A stretch of DNA of 64,000 nucleotides from Opitutaceae bacterium (GTDB lineage Bacteria; Verrucomicrobiota; Verrucomicrobiia; Opitutales; Opitutaceae): NCBI GenBank assembly GCA_018667915.1, contig JABIRI010000141.1, positions 1 through 64,000 of the forward strand, read 5' to 3'. This document shows, piece after piece, positions 22,201-31,248 of this stretch; the stretch's first letter is position 1; every line of letters begins with the position of its first letter. The notes beneath the pieces were generated by a model. The model did not search any database and was not told the origin of the DNA. It was given only the letters and a program-made list of their open reading frames with translations. Made by a program: the position numbers and the translations under genes.

Positions 22201-23812
22201 AATGATCGCGCAATTGCGTTTCTCGGTGCCGGGTGTGACCCTCATCTCGCCGCCGCCGCATCACGATATCTACTCGATCGAGGATTTGGCTCAGCTCATT
22301 TTTGACCTCAAGGAAGTCAACCCGCGCGCCAAGGTTTGCGTGAAGCTCGTTTCGTCATCCGGGGTCGGCACGGTCGCCGCTGGTGTGGCTAAGGCCTACG
22401 CCGATGTGGTGCTCGTATCCGGCCACGATGGTGGCACCGGTGCGTCGCCGCTCGCATCGATCAAAAATGCCGGCTCTGCCTGGGAAATTGGCGTCGCGGA
22501 AGCGCACCAAGTTCTGATGCAAAACGATCTGCGCGGACGCGTCGTGCTGCGCACCGATGGCGGCATGAAAACCGGTCGCGACATCGTGATCGCCGCATTA
22601 CTCGGCGCCGAGGAATTTAACTTCGGCACCGCTGCACTCATCGCGGCCGGTTGCGCGATGTTCCGCGTCTGTCACTTGAACACGTGTCCGGTCGGCGTCG
22701 CCACCCAACGCGAAGATTTGCGCGCGAAGTTCCGCGGCAAGCCGGAGAATGTGATCAACTTCTTCAACGCCGTCTCCGAAGACGTGCGCCAATACCTCTC
22801 GAAGCTCGGGGCGCGTTCGCTCGAGGATATCATTGGTCGCGTAGATCTGCTCGAACAAATCGACGATCCCGCCAACGAGAAGACCAAGCTCATCAATCTT
22901 TCAGGCTTGTTGCACAATCCGGATCCGACGGGTGAGATGGATCGTTGCCACACCCGTGAGCGCAACGAACGCTTTGGTGGTGAAGGATCGCTCGACGAAG
23001 CGATCTTGCAGGAAGCCCGTGATGTTATTCTGGGCAAGTCGGCGCGCCTCGTGGCGCGCTACAAGATCACCAACGTCAACCGCGACATTGGCACGCACCT
23101 CGCCGGACAGATTGCTTACCAAAAAGGTAATGCGGGTCTCGAACCCGGCACGATCGATCTGACCTTTACCGGTTCCGCTGGACAGTCGTTTGGCGCATTT
23201 CTGGTCAAAGGCATCCGCCTCACGCTGAATGGTGAAGCCAATGATTACGTGGCGAAGGGCATCAACGGAGGAGAGATCATCATCCGACCTAAACCGACCG
23301 AGAGTTTCGGGTGGAATCAACAGTCCATCGTAGGCAACACCTGTGTGTTCGGTGCGACGGGCGGACACGTATTTGCCGCGGGTCGTGCGGGCGAACGCTT
23401 CGGCGTGCGCAACTCAGGAGCGACCGCGGTCATCGAAGGCGTGGGTGATCACGGCTGCGAATACATGACCGGTGGCATGATCGTAGTTCTCGGACCCACA
23501 GGCATCAACTTTGGTGCCGGCATGAGCGGAGGCTTAGCCTTCATCTACGACGACGAAGACAAGTTCGATTCTCGCATCAACCCGGACATGATCAGTGTCG
23601 AGCGCCTCAGTGATGAAGAGGAAATCGCGAGCCTCGCCCAACTCGTCAGCGTGCACGCCAGCCTTACGGGATCGCCGCACGCGCAGGCGTTGCTCAAGGA
23701 CTGGGACAACACGATTAAAAAATTCTGGAAAGCCGTGCCTAACCCGCCGACTCCGGAAACCCCGAAAGCTCTCTACCGCTTCGACGAAGCCAACGCCCCG
23801 GCGTTGGCCTAA
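19235..23812 (+). CDS. gltB: Glutamate synthase large subunit
   Basis: About 1525 aa; DACGVGFIARMTGERSY, glutamate synthase FMN/3Fe-4S domain (AAGCAMFRVCHLNTCPVGVATQ), C-terminal GXGXG domain. Confidence 0.96.
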   Translation: MVRPIPSPLYHPDQEHDACGVGFIARMTGERSYDVINRAVAALKALAHRGAIDADAITGDGAGILTQIPVELLRERLEERGKTLFNDADLGVGMIFLPEEEYAQAHCKKIVRDAVEAEGLAWLCWREVPTDDSCLGRKAIDTQPVIAQALIARPDSSDDEPINDDEFERKIFLAQKSIERKITEEGIEGFYICSFSSRTIVYKGMLTPHQIRKYFTDLKSPKFTSAYAIFHQRYSTNTFPMWHLAHPFRMVAHNGEINTIRGNRNLMRARENSPAHGVWGDRYDDLKPLVQPDGSDSATFDNALQLLTLGGRNPLHGAMMMMPPAWETDDTLSDEAKAFFRYHATMMEPWDGPAAIAFTDGKVIGASLDRNGLRPARYKVYDDGYVILASEAGLVFDFPGKVVESGRLGPGRMLAIDLEQNRFLHDDEIKDSFTQNPLFKTWCAEHLVNLHDVAGEPAADADEAPADSTPQQIAFGYETDEVEMVLQPLAAGAEPTGSMGEDTPLAVLSRRPRLLYNYFKQLFAQVTNPPIDSIREKTVMSLSMFVGGRLGLLEELPKTAGLVELKSPILFDHEVAAFDGIDFLKDRVARHSVLFNATAGAAGLETAVKALAETVVKGVAENRDKVIILSDRGVSASQVAIPMLLAVGAVHQALIQAGVRVRCDLVAETGEAREVHQIACLLGMGVNAVNPYLAFEVISQLALDGKAGEDVTPTQARRNYETAIGAGLRKIMAKMGISTLYSYRGAQIFEALGVSHQVIEDCFFGVPSPIGGVGYQQIGEATMVRHALAFPELDTADPDNAGQAVAPGLKPEGYYRVNKRGEGEYHAWSPKLIASMNKFNRAGTTEAFQPWKAQADEHQPVALKDLLKIRFPENGVDLEEVEGIEDIRKRFTTAGMSMGALSPEAHEALAIAMNRIGGKSNSGEGGENPERYSVRENGDNANSAIKQVASGRFGVTAEYLANAKEIEIKMAQGAKPGEGGQLPGHKVSPMIAQLRFSVPGVTLISPPPHHDIYSIEDLAQLIFDLKEVNPRAKVCVKLVSSSGVGTVAAGVAKAYADVVLVSGHDGGTGASPLASIKNAGSAWEIGVAEAHQVLMQNDLRGRVVLRTDGGMKTGRDIVIAALLGAEEFNFGTAALIAAGCAMFRVCHLNTCPVGVATQREDLRAKFRGKPENVINFFNAVSEDVRQYLSKLGARSLEDIIGRVDLLEQIDDPANEKTKLINLSGLLHNPDPTGEMDRCHTRERNERFGGEGSLDEAILQEARDVILGKSARLVARYKITNVNRDIGTHLAGQIAYQKGNAGLEPGTIDLTFTGSAGQSFGAFLVKGIRLTLNGEANDYVAKGINGGEIIIRPKPTESFGWNQQSIVGNTCVFGATGGHVFAAGRAGERFGVRNSGATAVIEGVGDHGCEYMTGGMIVVLGPTGINFGAGMSGGLAFIYDDEDKFDSRINPDMISVERLSDEEEIASLAQLVSVHASLTGSPHAQALLKDWDNTIKKFWKAVPNPPTPETPKALYRFDEANAPALA

Positions 23813-23825
23813 GCGAAATTAGCCC

Positions 23826-24290
23826 ATGGCCAAATCCAAACCGATTACGGGGTCGACCGGGGAAGTGCTTACTTGTTTGCCGTCGCCTTATGTCCCGCAT
23901 GCGGCGACGGGGCTGTTGTATCTTCCGCGCATGATCGCGAAGTGCCGCTATGTGCAGAAGCACGGCGAGATGCCGAAGAGCTACCGGAAGAACTATGGGC
24001 GCGGACTAGATCGGTTTATTTCCATGCACCTTGGCGTCGAGCCGAAGCAGATTCAGGAGGCGGTGCACGCGTCGGTGGATGACGCGGAGCTCGACGCAAA
24101 GTTGTTGGCGCTTTTTCCCGATGATGTGCGGGCAACGAAGTGGAACCGCGATTTGGTCCAAAAGGGGATGACCAAGGCCGGGCGCGAGTTTCTCGCCGAG
24201 GCGTTGGGCAATATGGGCTGCGCCGATCGCACGGATGAGATCATCAGTGTGCCCGACCTGATCGATTTTGACGAAGGTCGGATCGAGTAA
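23826..24290 (+). CDS. DUF5069-like conserved protein
   Basis: YLPRMIAKCRYVQKHGEMPKSYRKNYGRGLDRFISMHLGV pattern recalled for DUF5069 proteins; not database checked. Confidence 0.6.
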   Translation: MAKSKPITGSTGEVLTCLPSPYVPHAATGLLYLPRMIAKCRYVQKHGEMPKSYRKNYGRGLDRFISMHLGVEPKQIQEAVHASVDDAELDAKLLALFPDDVRATKWNRDLVQKGMTKAGREFLAEALGNMGCADRTDEIISVPDLIDFDEGRIE

Positions 24291-24330
24291 GTCGATTTCC
24301 GCTGAACAGCGGAATGAGCCCTGAATTATT

Positions 24331-24443
24331 TGGCCGCAAAAAGGCCCAAAATGACTTAAGGCGAATCAACCGTTAATCGCGCCTATAGGCGCGCGGTCGG
24401 CGTTGGGAAACAAGACGGAGCTTTTTGCGCCTCTTTGTGGCTA
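24331..24443. repeat. MITE-like inverted-repeat element with central 16-bp palindrome
   Basis: Left end tggccgcaaaaaggcccaaaat (24331-24352) matches the reverse complement of 24422-24443 (tagccacaaagaggcgcaaaaa) at 17/22 positions; central CGCGCCTATAGGCGCG at 24378-24393. Confidence 0.6.
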
Positions 24444-24494
24444 AAAACCAGGCTGATCAGCGGATTAAGGAGAGGCTGAGGTGATCCGCCAAAT

Positions 24495-25508
24495 TCAGCG
24501 GGTATTGTCGGCCAGAGTTAGGAAGCCGAGGTCGTTGGTGAGGGCGCCGTCGAGGCCGCCGTCTTGCCAGGTTGCTCCGGCATCTTGGCTCCACACGGTG
24601 CCTTCTTCGAAACTTGCGGCCCAGAGTTTGCCGGGGTTGTTGGGGTCGTAGGCCAGGGTAAGCACGTTGGGGCTGGGGAGTCCTTCACTGCGCTGCTGCC
24701 AGGTTTTGCCACCGTCGGTAGACGTAAGCACACCGACGGCCCAACCGCCGACGGCCAGGTTCTGGGCGTTCTGAGGGTCGACGGCGCAGGCGTAGAGATT
24801 GGCATCGCCAGCGGATGGGGCGGTGGGTTGCCACGTTTTGCCGGAGTTGGTCGAAAGCCAGGCGCCGTGGCCTTCGGTCACGGCCAACCACACGCCGGAT
24901 TTGGCGTTGCCGTGGCGGAGTCGCAATACGTGACCGGCAGGCACGGCTTTGATCCGTCGCCATTTGTTGCCGCGGTTGGTGGATTCGAATAGTCCTCCGC
25001 CGGTTCCGACCAGGAGGCGGCTTGGGTTGCGGGGGTCTAACGTGATGGTTTTCGAGAACCGTTCGTCGATGCCGGTGTTGATGCTTTCCCAAGAATCACC
25101 GCCGTCCAGCGATCGGACAAGGCCCCAGCCGGAGGCAGCGTAGACGTTTTTGCCATCGGTGGGGTCGATGACGATCGCGGTGACGTCACTCACGCGCCAG
25201 TCGGTGACCATGCGCCACGATTGGCCGCCGTCGGTGCTGCGCACGATACCGTTACCACAGGCGAGAAAGATGCGGCTCGAATCCGAGGGGTCGACCGAAG
25301 CACTGGCCACTTGTTGGATCTTGGGGCCGTAGGGTGTCCAACCCTTGTCGGGTAGATGGATGAAAATTCCGGCATCGGTGGGTATCGATGAGTTCTTCTG
25401 CGCCTTGGTGAAGGCGGCAGCGGTGAACAGCACCGATTCCGGCTGAGCGAAGGCGATGCTGCCGGTGAGTCCCAGAGCGAGAAGGGTTCGGATCGTGGTG
25501 AGCATCAT
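24495..25508 (-). CDS. Secreted BNR/Asp-box (YCF48/sialidase-like) beta-propeller protein
   Basis: Signal peptide and repeated S-x-D-x-G-x-T/S-W boxes (STDGGQSW, SLDGGDSW, STNSGKTW, STDGGKTW, SQDAGATW). Confidence 0.85.
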   Translation of the reverse strand: MMLTTIRTLLALGLTGSIAFAQPESVLFTAAAFTKAQKNSSIPTDAGIFIHLPDKGWTPYGPKIQQVASASVDPSDSSRIFLACGNGIVRSTDGGQSWRMVTDWRVSDVTAIVIDPTDGKNVYAASGWGLVRSLDGGDSWESINTGIDERFSKTITLDPRNPSRLLVGTGGGLFESTNRGNKWRRIKAVPAGHVLRLRHGNAKSGVWLAVTEGHGAWLSTNSGKTWQPTAPSAGDANLYACAVDPQNAQNLAVGGWAVGVLTSTDGGKTWQQRSEGLPSPNVLTLAYDPNNPGKLWAASFEEGTVWSQDAGATWQDGGLDGALTNDLGFLTLADNTR

Positions 25509-27430
25509 TCGTCGTCGGAGTTGATGGTGGTATTGATGGAGCCGTCGCGGAAGTTCAGTCGGCGTTGGGTGTCGCCATGGCGCAGGGTCACCTCGTTGCG
25601 GCCGGGTGTGGCTTGGGCGAAGGGGCCGTCGAAGAGCGGCCACGCATCGTAATCGACCCTTCGGCCATTGACGGTCGGAGTTTCGCCATAAGTGGCGCGG
25701 AGTTTGGTGCCATCGAGCGTGGTGAAGGATGCGGTGGCGACAGGCGAGAGCGAGAACTCGAACGGGAGCGCTTTCACCGCGTTTACGAAGGCTTCGAACG
25801 AGTCGAAGTCATCGGCGGTGGCGATTTGCACGATGTAGCCGTTTTGGGGGGATTCGCTGACATAGACCTGGTGGCCGGTGCCCCATTCCGTGTGTCCGCT
25901 ACTGATCCAGGCGCCCGCGCCTCCGGCGAGCAGTCCCGTCCAATCGGTGGGGCGCCATTCACCGGCCACGAAGGGACGGTAAGCGATATAGGACTCACCG
26001 CCTTGGGCGAAGATCCACCCGGAATCGTCTTCCGTGCGATGGGTGAGATCGCGGGAGAAGAAGGTATTGATATGAGGGAAGTCCGTGCCGGCGGGGATGT
26101 CGTAGAGTCCGATGAGGGTGGATTCGTGCTGGAACACCTGTTCGTGGGGCGAACCGCTCATGAGTTTGTCCGGCGAGTTATAATCGACCTTGGACCGAGC
26201 AATGAGATCGACGACCGTGTCCCAGTCGGCGCCGAAATACATCGTGCCCTCTAGGGCGGAAAAATACGGATGCAGGGCGAAGAACGTATTGGAGAGACCG
26301 AGGGGCTTATCCTCGTGCCAAACGTGACTCCAAGTCTGTTGTTGAATCGGTTGGAGCAGGCCGCCCTGGCTGGAACCAAGCAGGTAGTCCGCGGTGACGT
26401 AGCTGTATTTGTAGACCGCCTTGGTTTTGAGCCCGGCGATTTCCACCGCATCGGGTCCGGCGTGGCGCATGCGCCAGCGGGTGCGACGCAGTTCGCGGTG
26501 CACGTAAGGTTTGCTGCGATCGGTGGCGATGTGCTGGAGTAGGGGCGGAGGCGTGTAGCCGCTGAGCGCGACGATGAGCGCGGAACCGTTGAGTTGCATC
26601 TCACCCTGCCCCCACAACAGCCAGGCCAGCGCGGTCGAAGCCGCCAGTGAAGGTTGGATGGCGTGTTTCGGGTAGATGCGGCTGTGAGCGCCGCCGTAAA
26701 TGCCACCAATGTTTTCGACGGCGAAGTCGAGCAGTTCGAACTCCAGCATCATCTGGGCTTTGTGCTGCAATTCAGGGTCGCGACACCAACCGACAAGCAA
26801 GGTCAGAGCCGACACATACGGATCGATGTAATTAGGAGAGTCATACTCTCCCCGACCGTAGGCGGTGGTGATGCGGATCGACTCCAGGAGGTATTCTTTG
26901 GCTTCGGCGCGGTTTTCGGCGGAGGACTTGCCGTTATACCACTCGGATCCGGGAAGGTCAGGCCAGATTTCGGCTGCCAGATAGATGCTGGCGTAATACA
27001 TGAGCCAATGGTTCTCGGTATCGCCGCGGTAAGGGAAGTAGGTGCGCCATGCTTCGCGGATCACCGCCCAATCGTCGTCGTTTAGATGGGGTTCACCAGC
27101 GTGCATGGTGAGCACCATCGGAAACATCCAGAACATCGCGCCGGTCGGTTTCGCGGTGAGAGCGCGTAGCCGCGAGCGGGCCCATTCTAGATGGGTGCCT
27201 TGCGCGAAGTTGAGGGCTACATCGTGCAGTCCGCCCCGTTCCATGTTGGTGGGATCGGTGCGGGTGAGGTATTGTTCAATCAGGGCGGCTCGCCGGGCTT
27301 GGAAAGCGAAGCCGATTTCGCCATCACTTAAAGGCGCAGCGGGTGGGGTGCTGCCGTGGACGGATCCCACACCGGTGACCATTAGAGCGAAAGCGCAGGT
27401 CAAACATCGAAGGGTAACGAGGTTTCTCAT
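25505..27430 (-). CDS. Secreted protein of unknown function, toroid-like / polysaccharide-lyase-like
   Basis: 641 aa with signal peptide. Trp/Tyr-rich sequence reminiscent of alpha/alpha-toroid lyases but no family assigned. 4-nt overlap with the downstream gene. Confidence 0.6.
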   Translation of the reverse strand: MRNLVTLRCLTCAFALMVTGVGSVHGSTPPAAPLSDGEIGFAFQARRAALIEQYLTRTDPTNMERGGLHDVALNFAQGTHLEWARSRLRALTAKPTGAMFWMFPMVLTMHAGEPHLNDDDWAVIREAWRTYFPYRGDTENHWLMYYASIYLAAEIWPDLPGSEWYNGKSSAENRAEAKEYLLESIRITTAYGRGEYDSPNYIDPYVSALTLLVGWCRDPELQHKAQMMLEFELLDFAVENIGGIYGGAHSRIYPKHAIQPSLAASTALAWLLWGQGEMQLNGSALIVALSGYTPPPLLQHIATDRSKPYVHRELRRTRWRMRHAGPDAVEIAGLKTKAVYKYSYVTADYLLGSSQGGLLQPIQQQTWSHVWHEDKPLGLSNTFFALHPYFSALEGTMYFGADWDTVVDLIARSKVDYNSPDKLMSGSPHEQVFQHESTLIGLYDIPAGTDFPHINTFFSRDLTHRTEDDSGWIFAQGGESYIAYRPFVAGEWRPTDWTGLLAGGAGAWISSGHTEWGTGHQVYVSESPQNGYIVQIATADDFDSFEAFVNAVKALPFEFSLSPVATASFTTLDGTKLRATYGETPTVNGRRVDYDAWPLFDGPFAQATPGRNEVTLRHGDTQRRLNFRDGSINTTINSDDE

Positions 27431-27570
27431 GTATCTACCGATCTTGAGGGCTCTGAATGGGTATAGGGAAGTGCAAGTCTTATGAATATTTCGCCGTCCG
27501 CCGGATTTTTGGGGCTCAATGGGCCCGCCCTCGGCTTGCCAAAGGAGGTTTGGCGCTTTCGGCTGCCTCC

Positions 27571-27918
27571 ATGCAAAAAGGCCAGCGTGTAGTATGCACC
27601 AATGATACGTTTACCGATGTAGTTCGCTCGATTTACGAGCAGTTGCCGACGAAAGGTGATACCTACACGGTGCGCGACGTGTTTCTGGGCCGCGAAAAGA
27701 TCGTGCGCTCGGGCGACTCGGCAACGGTTGGCCTGCTGTTAGAGGAATTGAACAATCCGATAGATCCTTTCCATGCCGATTCGCAGGAACTCGGTTTTTC
27801 ATCCGAAAGATTTGCTCCCCTGGAAGAGTTACCGCCCGAAGAAGTGTATGCCGAGGCTGAGCAAGAGCTCGAATTGGTGGGACCGGGGCCAGGACCGATG
27901 ACGTGGGACGTCAAATAG
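27571..27918 (+). CDS. Hypothetical protein
   Basis: ORF MQKGQRVVCTNDTFTDVVRSIYEQLPTKGDTYTVRDV..., acidic C-terminus; followed by a terminator-like hairpin. Confidence 0.6.
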   Translation: MQKGQRVVCTNDTFTDVVRSIYEQLPTKGDTYTVRDVFLGREKIVRSGDSATVGLLLEELNNPIDPFHADSQELGFSSERFAPLEELPPEEVYAEAEQELELVGPGPGPMTWDVK

Positions 27919-27961
27919 CGTTATGCGTTTAGCATCTTGGGTTGGGCGCCGATTTTGGAAC

Positions 27962-28006
27962 AAAAAAAAGCAGCCGCCCAAAAAGGACGGCTGCTGAAGT
28001 TTTTTA
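27962..28006. terminator. Bidirectional intrinsic terminator
   Basis: A-run, stem AGCAGCCGCCC-aaaa-GGACGGCTGCT (27969-27995), then a T-rich tract; lies between convergent genes. Confidence 0.8.
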
Positions 28007-28023
28007 TTTGGTGAAGACTAAGC

Positions 28024-28257
28024 TTACTTCTTCTTAGCAGGTGCCTTCTTAGCAGGTGCCTTTTTGGCAGGTGCCTTCTTAGCAGGTGCCTTTTTGGCAG
28101 CCTTCTTTTTAGCAGGTGCCTTTTTAGCAGCCTTCTTTTTAGCAGGTGCCTTTTTAGCAGCAGCCTTCTTCTTAGCAGGTGCTTTTTTAGCAGGTGCCTT
28201 CTTAGCAGGCGCCTTCTTTTTAGCAGCTTTCTTTACCGTTTTTTTGGCTTTGGCCAT
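28024..28257 (-). CDS. Lys/Ala/Pro-rich histone H1-like DNA-binding protein
   Basis: [36 protein letters not shown]..., KKAPAKKA repeats. Confidence 0.8.
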   Translation of the reverse strand: MAKAKKTVKKAAKKKAPAKKAPAKKAPAKKKAAAKKAPAKKKAAKKAPAKKKAAKKAPAKKAPAKKAPAKKAPAKKK

Positions 28258-28520
28258 ATCAGTTTCCTTTTTGGGATCTATGTGTTGGTTCTGATCTAAC
28301 ATCCGTCCGACTTTCGCCTCGCGGACACTTGGCGCACCGTGCGCCGCGTGGCATGAGCTTCAATTACCCAACCACAATTGCAAGTATCCAGTGACGTGCG
28401 GTTGCAGTTTTATTCCGCGGTAAAATCGGTCAATTTTGGACGCATATCCGATATATGAATACGATGTAAATTAATAGGAGCAGGCTTGCGAGTGGATGCG
28501 AAGATCTTTGCATTAAATTT

Positions 28521-28949
28521 ATGACGACAAGTGAAGCGCAGCAACTGATTGAGCAAAGCAATGAGCGCATGCGCGCCGAAAGCGGAGAAATTGTTTTCGA
28601 CGAATGGGCGTTAATTTCACTTTCCGGAAACGGCGCGAAATTGGCGGCGTATATTGGACCACGAGTGGAGCAATTTCGCCTACGATTTAAAGCCGACATT
28701 CGGCCGCTTCAAATCGAACTGGAAGGACGTCAACTTACCGTCGGGGATTTCGCGTTTGTGGCCGATGCAGAAGGCACCGCTTACGATGCGTGTGTTCGGG
28801 TGGGGCCGTCGGCTTATCTTTGGTGTAACCATACTCAGGCGACGATGACAGAGATCCGTGAGTCCGGGGCTTGGTTGCCGGCGCAAAAAATATTTGCCGC
28901 CATGTGTGAACGATTCCGAATCGATCCGGTTCAATCGACTCTTTCGTAA
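28521..28949 (+). CDS. Hypothetical protein
   Basis: 142-aa ORF with good coding character (MTTSEAQQLIEQSNERMRAESGEIVFDEWALISL...). Confidence 0.65.
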   Translation: MTTSEAQQLIEQSNERMRAESGEIVFDEWALISLSGNGAKLAAYIGPRVEQFRLRFKADIRPLQIELEGRQLTVGDFAFVADAEGTAYDACVRVGPSAYLWCNHTQATMTEIRESGAWLPAQKIFAAMCERFRIDPVQSTLS

Positions 28950-28955
28950 GTTGTT

Positions 28956-29942
28956 CTAGTTCAGCAATCCGTCGTATACGAAAAACCCATACGTCGCGAC
29001 CAGTAGGCCGCCGACCCAACGAGGGAGGCGACCAAAAACAAGTAAGCAAACCGCATGGGCGATCGTTACACCGCCCAGCAGAATCATCGCGGTGGTGAAA
29101 AAGTCCGGTAGTGGAATGGGACGAAGAACCGCGAACAATCCGAGGCAAAGCGGGATACAAATATGTCCGTCGCCCACTTGCGAACTGTAGACGATATCGG
29201 CGCGTTTACGTGCCGCATAATAGAACGCCAATAGCGCGTTGGGTAGAACCAAAAGCCAACCGGTAATCCAACCCAAATTTGTGGCGCTGAAGAAACCATT
29301 TTCGGATGCCGTGAGGTGCGAAACAAGCGCATCCAGGCTCTCGTAAATTAGCCAACCACTCGCGGCGATCAGCAGCAGGTCTCCATAGAATTTTACGCTG
29401 AAATTTTTGTCCCGCTGGAGATTGTTTTTCAGCACATCGTAAATTTGGAACGCCTGCCAAAAGAGAAAAACACTGATCAAAGCGAAGCCGTCGCCGCGAT
29501 CCAGCGACCCGTCTTGGCCTAAAATCCAGGTGAGACCGGAAAAAAATATTACGGCCGTAAGCGAAAAAAGAAGCGCAAGACGGCTTAGTCGCTGTTCGCG
29601 TTTTTGGGTTTTACTGCCCTTCGCTAAGACGATTTGAAGCGGCCAAATCAAGGCCGATAAACCGAGCAAAAGAGTGAGATTGGAGACATTGTTCACCAAA
29701 CTATTCACCATGATTTCTTGAGCGGGTCCGTTGTCGCGCCATAGTAAAAAAACGAACACCATATTTCCTAATCCGGAGCAGTAGGGCACCACCAAAGTGC
29801 CGAGTGCGGTGCCCTCGAGTCCGCGATGCAGCAGGGCTTCGAGACGCCAGATCATTAGCCAAGAGGCCAGTAGAAATGCGACCTTAAAAGTGATCGGATG
29901 AGCGATGTCTAGTCGGTCGATAAGGTCGCGAAATGGGTGCAT
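28956..29942 (-). CDS. Sodium/calcium exchanger-like membrane protein
   Basis: Polytopic; repeat LVVPYCSGLGNMVFVFLLWRDNGPAQEIMVNSLVNNVSNLTLLLG resembles the NCX alpha repeat. Confidence 0.65.
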   Translation of the reverse strand: MHPFRDLIDRLDIAHPITFKVAFLLASWLMIWRLEALLHRGLEGTALGTLVVPYCSGLGNMVFVFLLWRDNGPAQEIMVNSLVNNVSNLTLLLGLSALIWPLQIVLAKGSKTQKREQRLSRLALLFSLTAVIFFSGLTWILGQDGSLDRGDGFALISVFLFWQAFQIYDVLKNNLQRDKNFSVKFYGDLLLIAASGWLIYESLDALVSHLTASENGFFSATNLGWITGWLLVLPNALLAFYYAARKRADIVYSSQVGDGHICIPLCLGLFAVLRPIPLPDFFTTAMILLGGVTIAHAVCLLVFGRLPRWVGGLLVATYGFFVYDGLLN

Positions 29943-29957
29943 AGCGAAAGAGCGCGT

Positions 29958-30668
29958 TTAGCGACGTTCAATCCATGCTTCCGAAGCGTAATCCTCGGCG
30001 AGCGCGTCGACCATTTCGTCCCACGGTTCCGGCCAAGGGCAGGGAGCGTTGGTTTTCTGCAGAAGTTCGCCCAACGATTCGCCGAACTCTGTCTCGAATT
30101 GATCCCAATCGATGCCACCAACTGCGGATCGCGCGATTGAGCCCTGGAAAAGGAGGCCTCGCTTGCTTCGTTTTTGGGCGGCGCCGGCAATTTTCGTTCT
30201 GGACCTCGCGTGGATGACATCAGCCGGTTCCGCGCGCGCGAAACATACGGCTGGGCCGGCGGCAGCGGGCTCGATGGTCTCCGGAGGCTGCAATATAGCG
30301 GGACAATCCTGGTTATTGAGGGTGTTGGCCACGACCTGATGCACTGCCCTGTAGCTTTCAGCAGCACGCGCGGCGCCCAATTCATGTTTTGCCGGTATTA
30401 CGAGGGCATAGGTCCAGTCATTGCGATGGTCCACGATGCCTCCTCCAGTCGGCCGACGGCACAGTTCCAGATCAAAAGCATCTTCGCCGAGTTGTTGCCG
30501 CACTTCGCCGATTTTTTGAGCGTAACCCAACGTCACCGCCGGTCGATGCCACTGGTAGTGGCGCCATCGCGCCCGGGTGGGGTCAGGGTAGTGTTGCAGC
30601 AGCAGAAAATCTGCCGCCATGTTGGCGGCGGCGGAGTCGGAACGCACGGGAAGCTGGTCGAGCGGCAT
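29958..30668 (-). CDS. Lipoate/biotin protein ligase family protein
   Basis: MAADFLLLQHYPDPTRARWRHYQWHRPAVTLGYAQKI...CRRPTGGGIVDHRNDWTYALVIP (RRPTGGG(I)V-H motif), GAAQKRSKRGLLFQGSI. Confidence 0.85.
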   Translation of the reverse strand: MPLDQLPVRSDSAAANMAADFLLLQHYPDPTRARWRHYQWHRPAVTLGYAQKIGEVRQQLGEDAFDLELCRRPTGGGIVDHRNDWTYALVIPAKHELGAARAAESYRAVHQVVANTLNNQDCPAILQPPETIEPAAAGPAVCFARAEPADVIHARSRTKIAGAAQKRSKRGLLFQGSIARSAVGGIDWDQFETEFGESLGELLQKTNAPCPWPEPWDEMVDALAEDYASEAWIERR

Positions 30669-30708
30669 GGTTTTGGGCGCTAACGAGTCAGAGCGATTGG
30701 GTTGGTCC

Positions 30709-31230
30709 TCAAGATTTCCGCACCAGGTTCCCGAATCCGGGCAACAGTTCGGGAGAGAAGTGCCAGGCGACCCGCCAGCGAGGAAGTCCCGATTTGGCGT
30801 GGGTGTCATCTCCACGACGTAGCGCCATTACGGAGTTTTTCTTAAAATGAAACAGGTTGAAGCGGCTGGCATCGGTCACCAACAGCGAAGCGAGCGCGCT
30901 CAACTGCGGTTGATGGCCGACGATGGCGATATCGTGCGTGGCAGGGTAGATTCGCATCCGTTCCGCGACGATTTGCGGATCGTCCGCGGGCTCGAGTCCG
31001 GCTGTTTCCACGAGGGGGCTGTTGAGTCCAATTTGGGAGACTAAATCGGCGGCGGTTTCAAAGGCGCGTTGCAGCGGGCTGTGCCAAACCTGTTTGGGGG
31101 TAAGCTGGCCGGTTTTCTTGAAGTGGTCGGAAACGAGTTGGGTGACGGCTTGGCCGCGCTCGCTAATCGGCCGCTCGGCATCGATCTCGTGATCGAGGGC
31201 GTGAGCATGGCGGATCAAAAACAGACGCAT
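30709..31230 (-). CDS. sixA: SixA-like phosphohistidine phosphatase
   Basis: MRLFLIRHAHALD RHG motif, GHQPQLSALASLL. Confidence 0.85.
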   Translation of the reverse strand: MRLFLIRHAHALDHEIDAERPISERGQAVTQLVSDHFKKTGQLTPKQVWHSPLQRAFETAADLVSQIGLNSPLVETAGLEPADDPQIVAERMRIYPATHDIAIVGHQPQLSALASLLVTDASRFNLFHFKKNSVMALRRGDDTHAKSGLPRWRVAWHFSPELLPGFGNLVRKS

Positions 31231-31248
31231 GCCCCGACAAATACCGAA

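Noticed and set aside
21008-22264. 418-aa ORF on the minus strand
   Set aside because: Antisense to gltB, His/Arg-rich shadow translation; no domain.
28024-28257. Regularly spaced short repeats considered as a CRISPR array
   Set aside because: Repeats are contiguous 15-18 bp coding units without unique spacers; they encode the KKAPAKKA protein.
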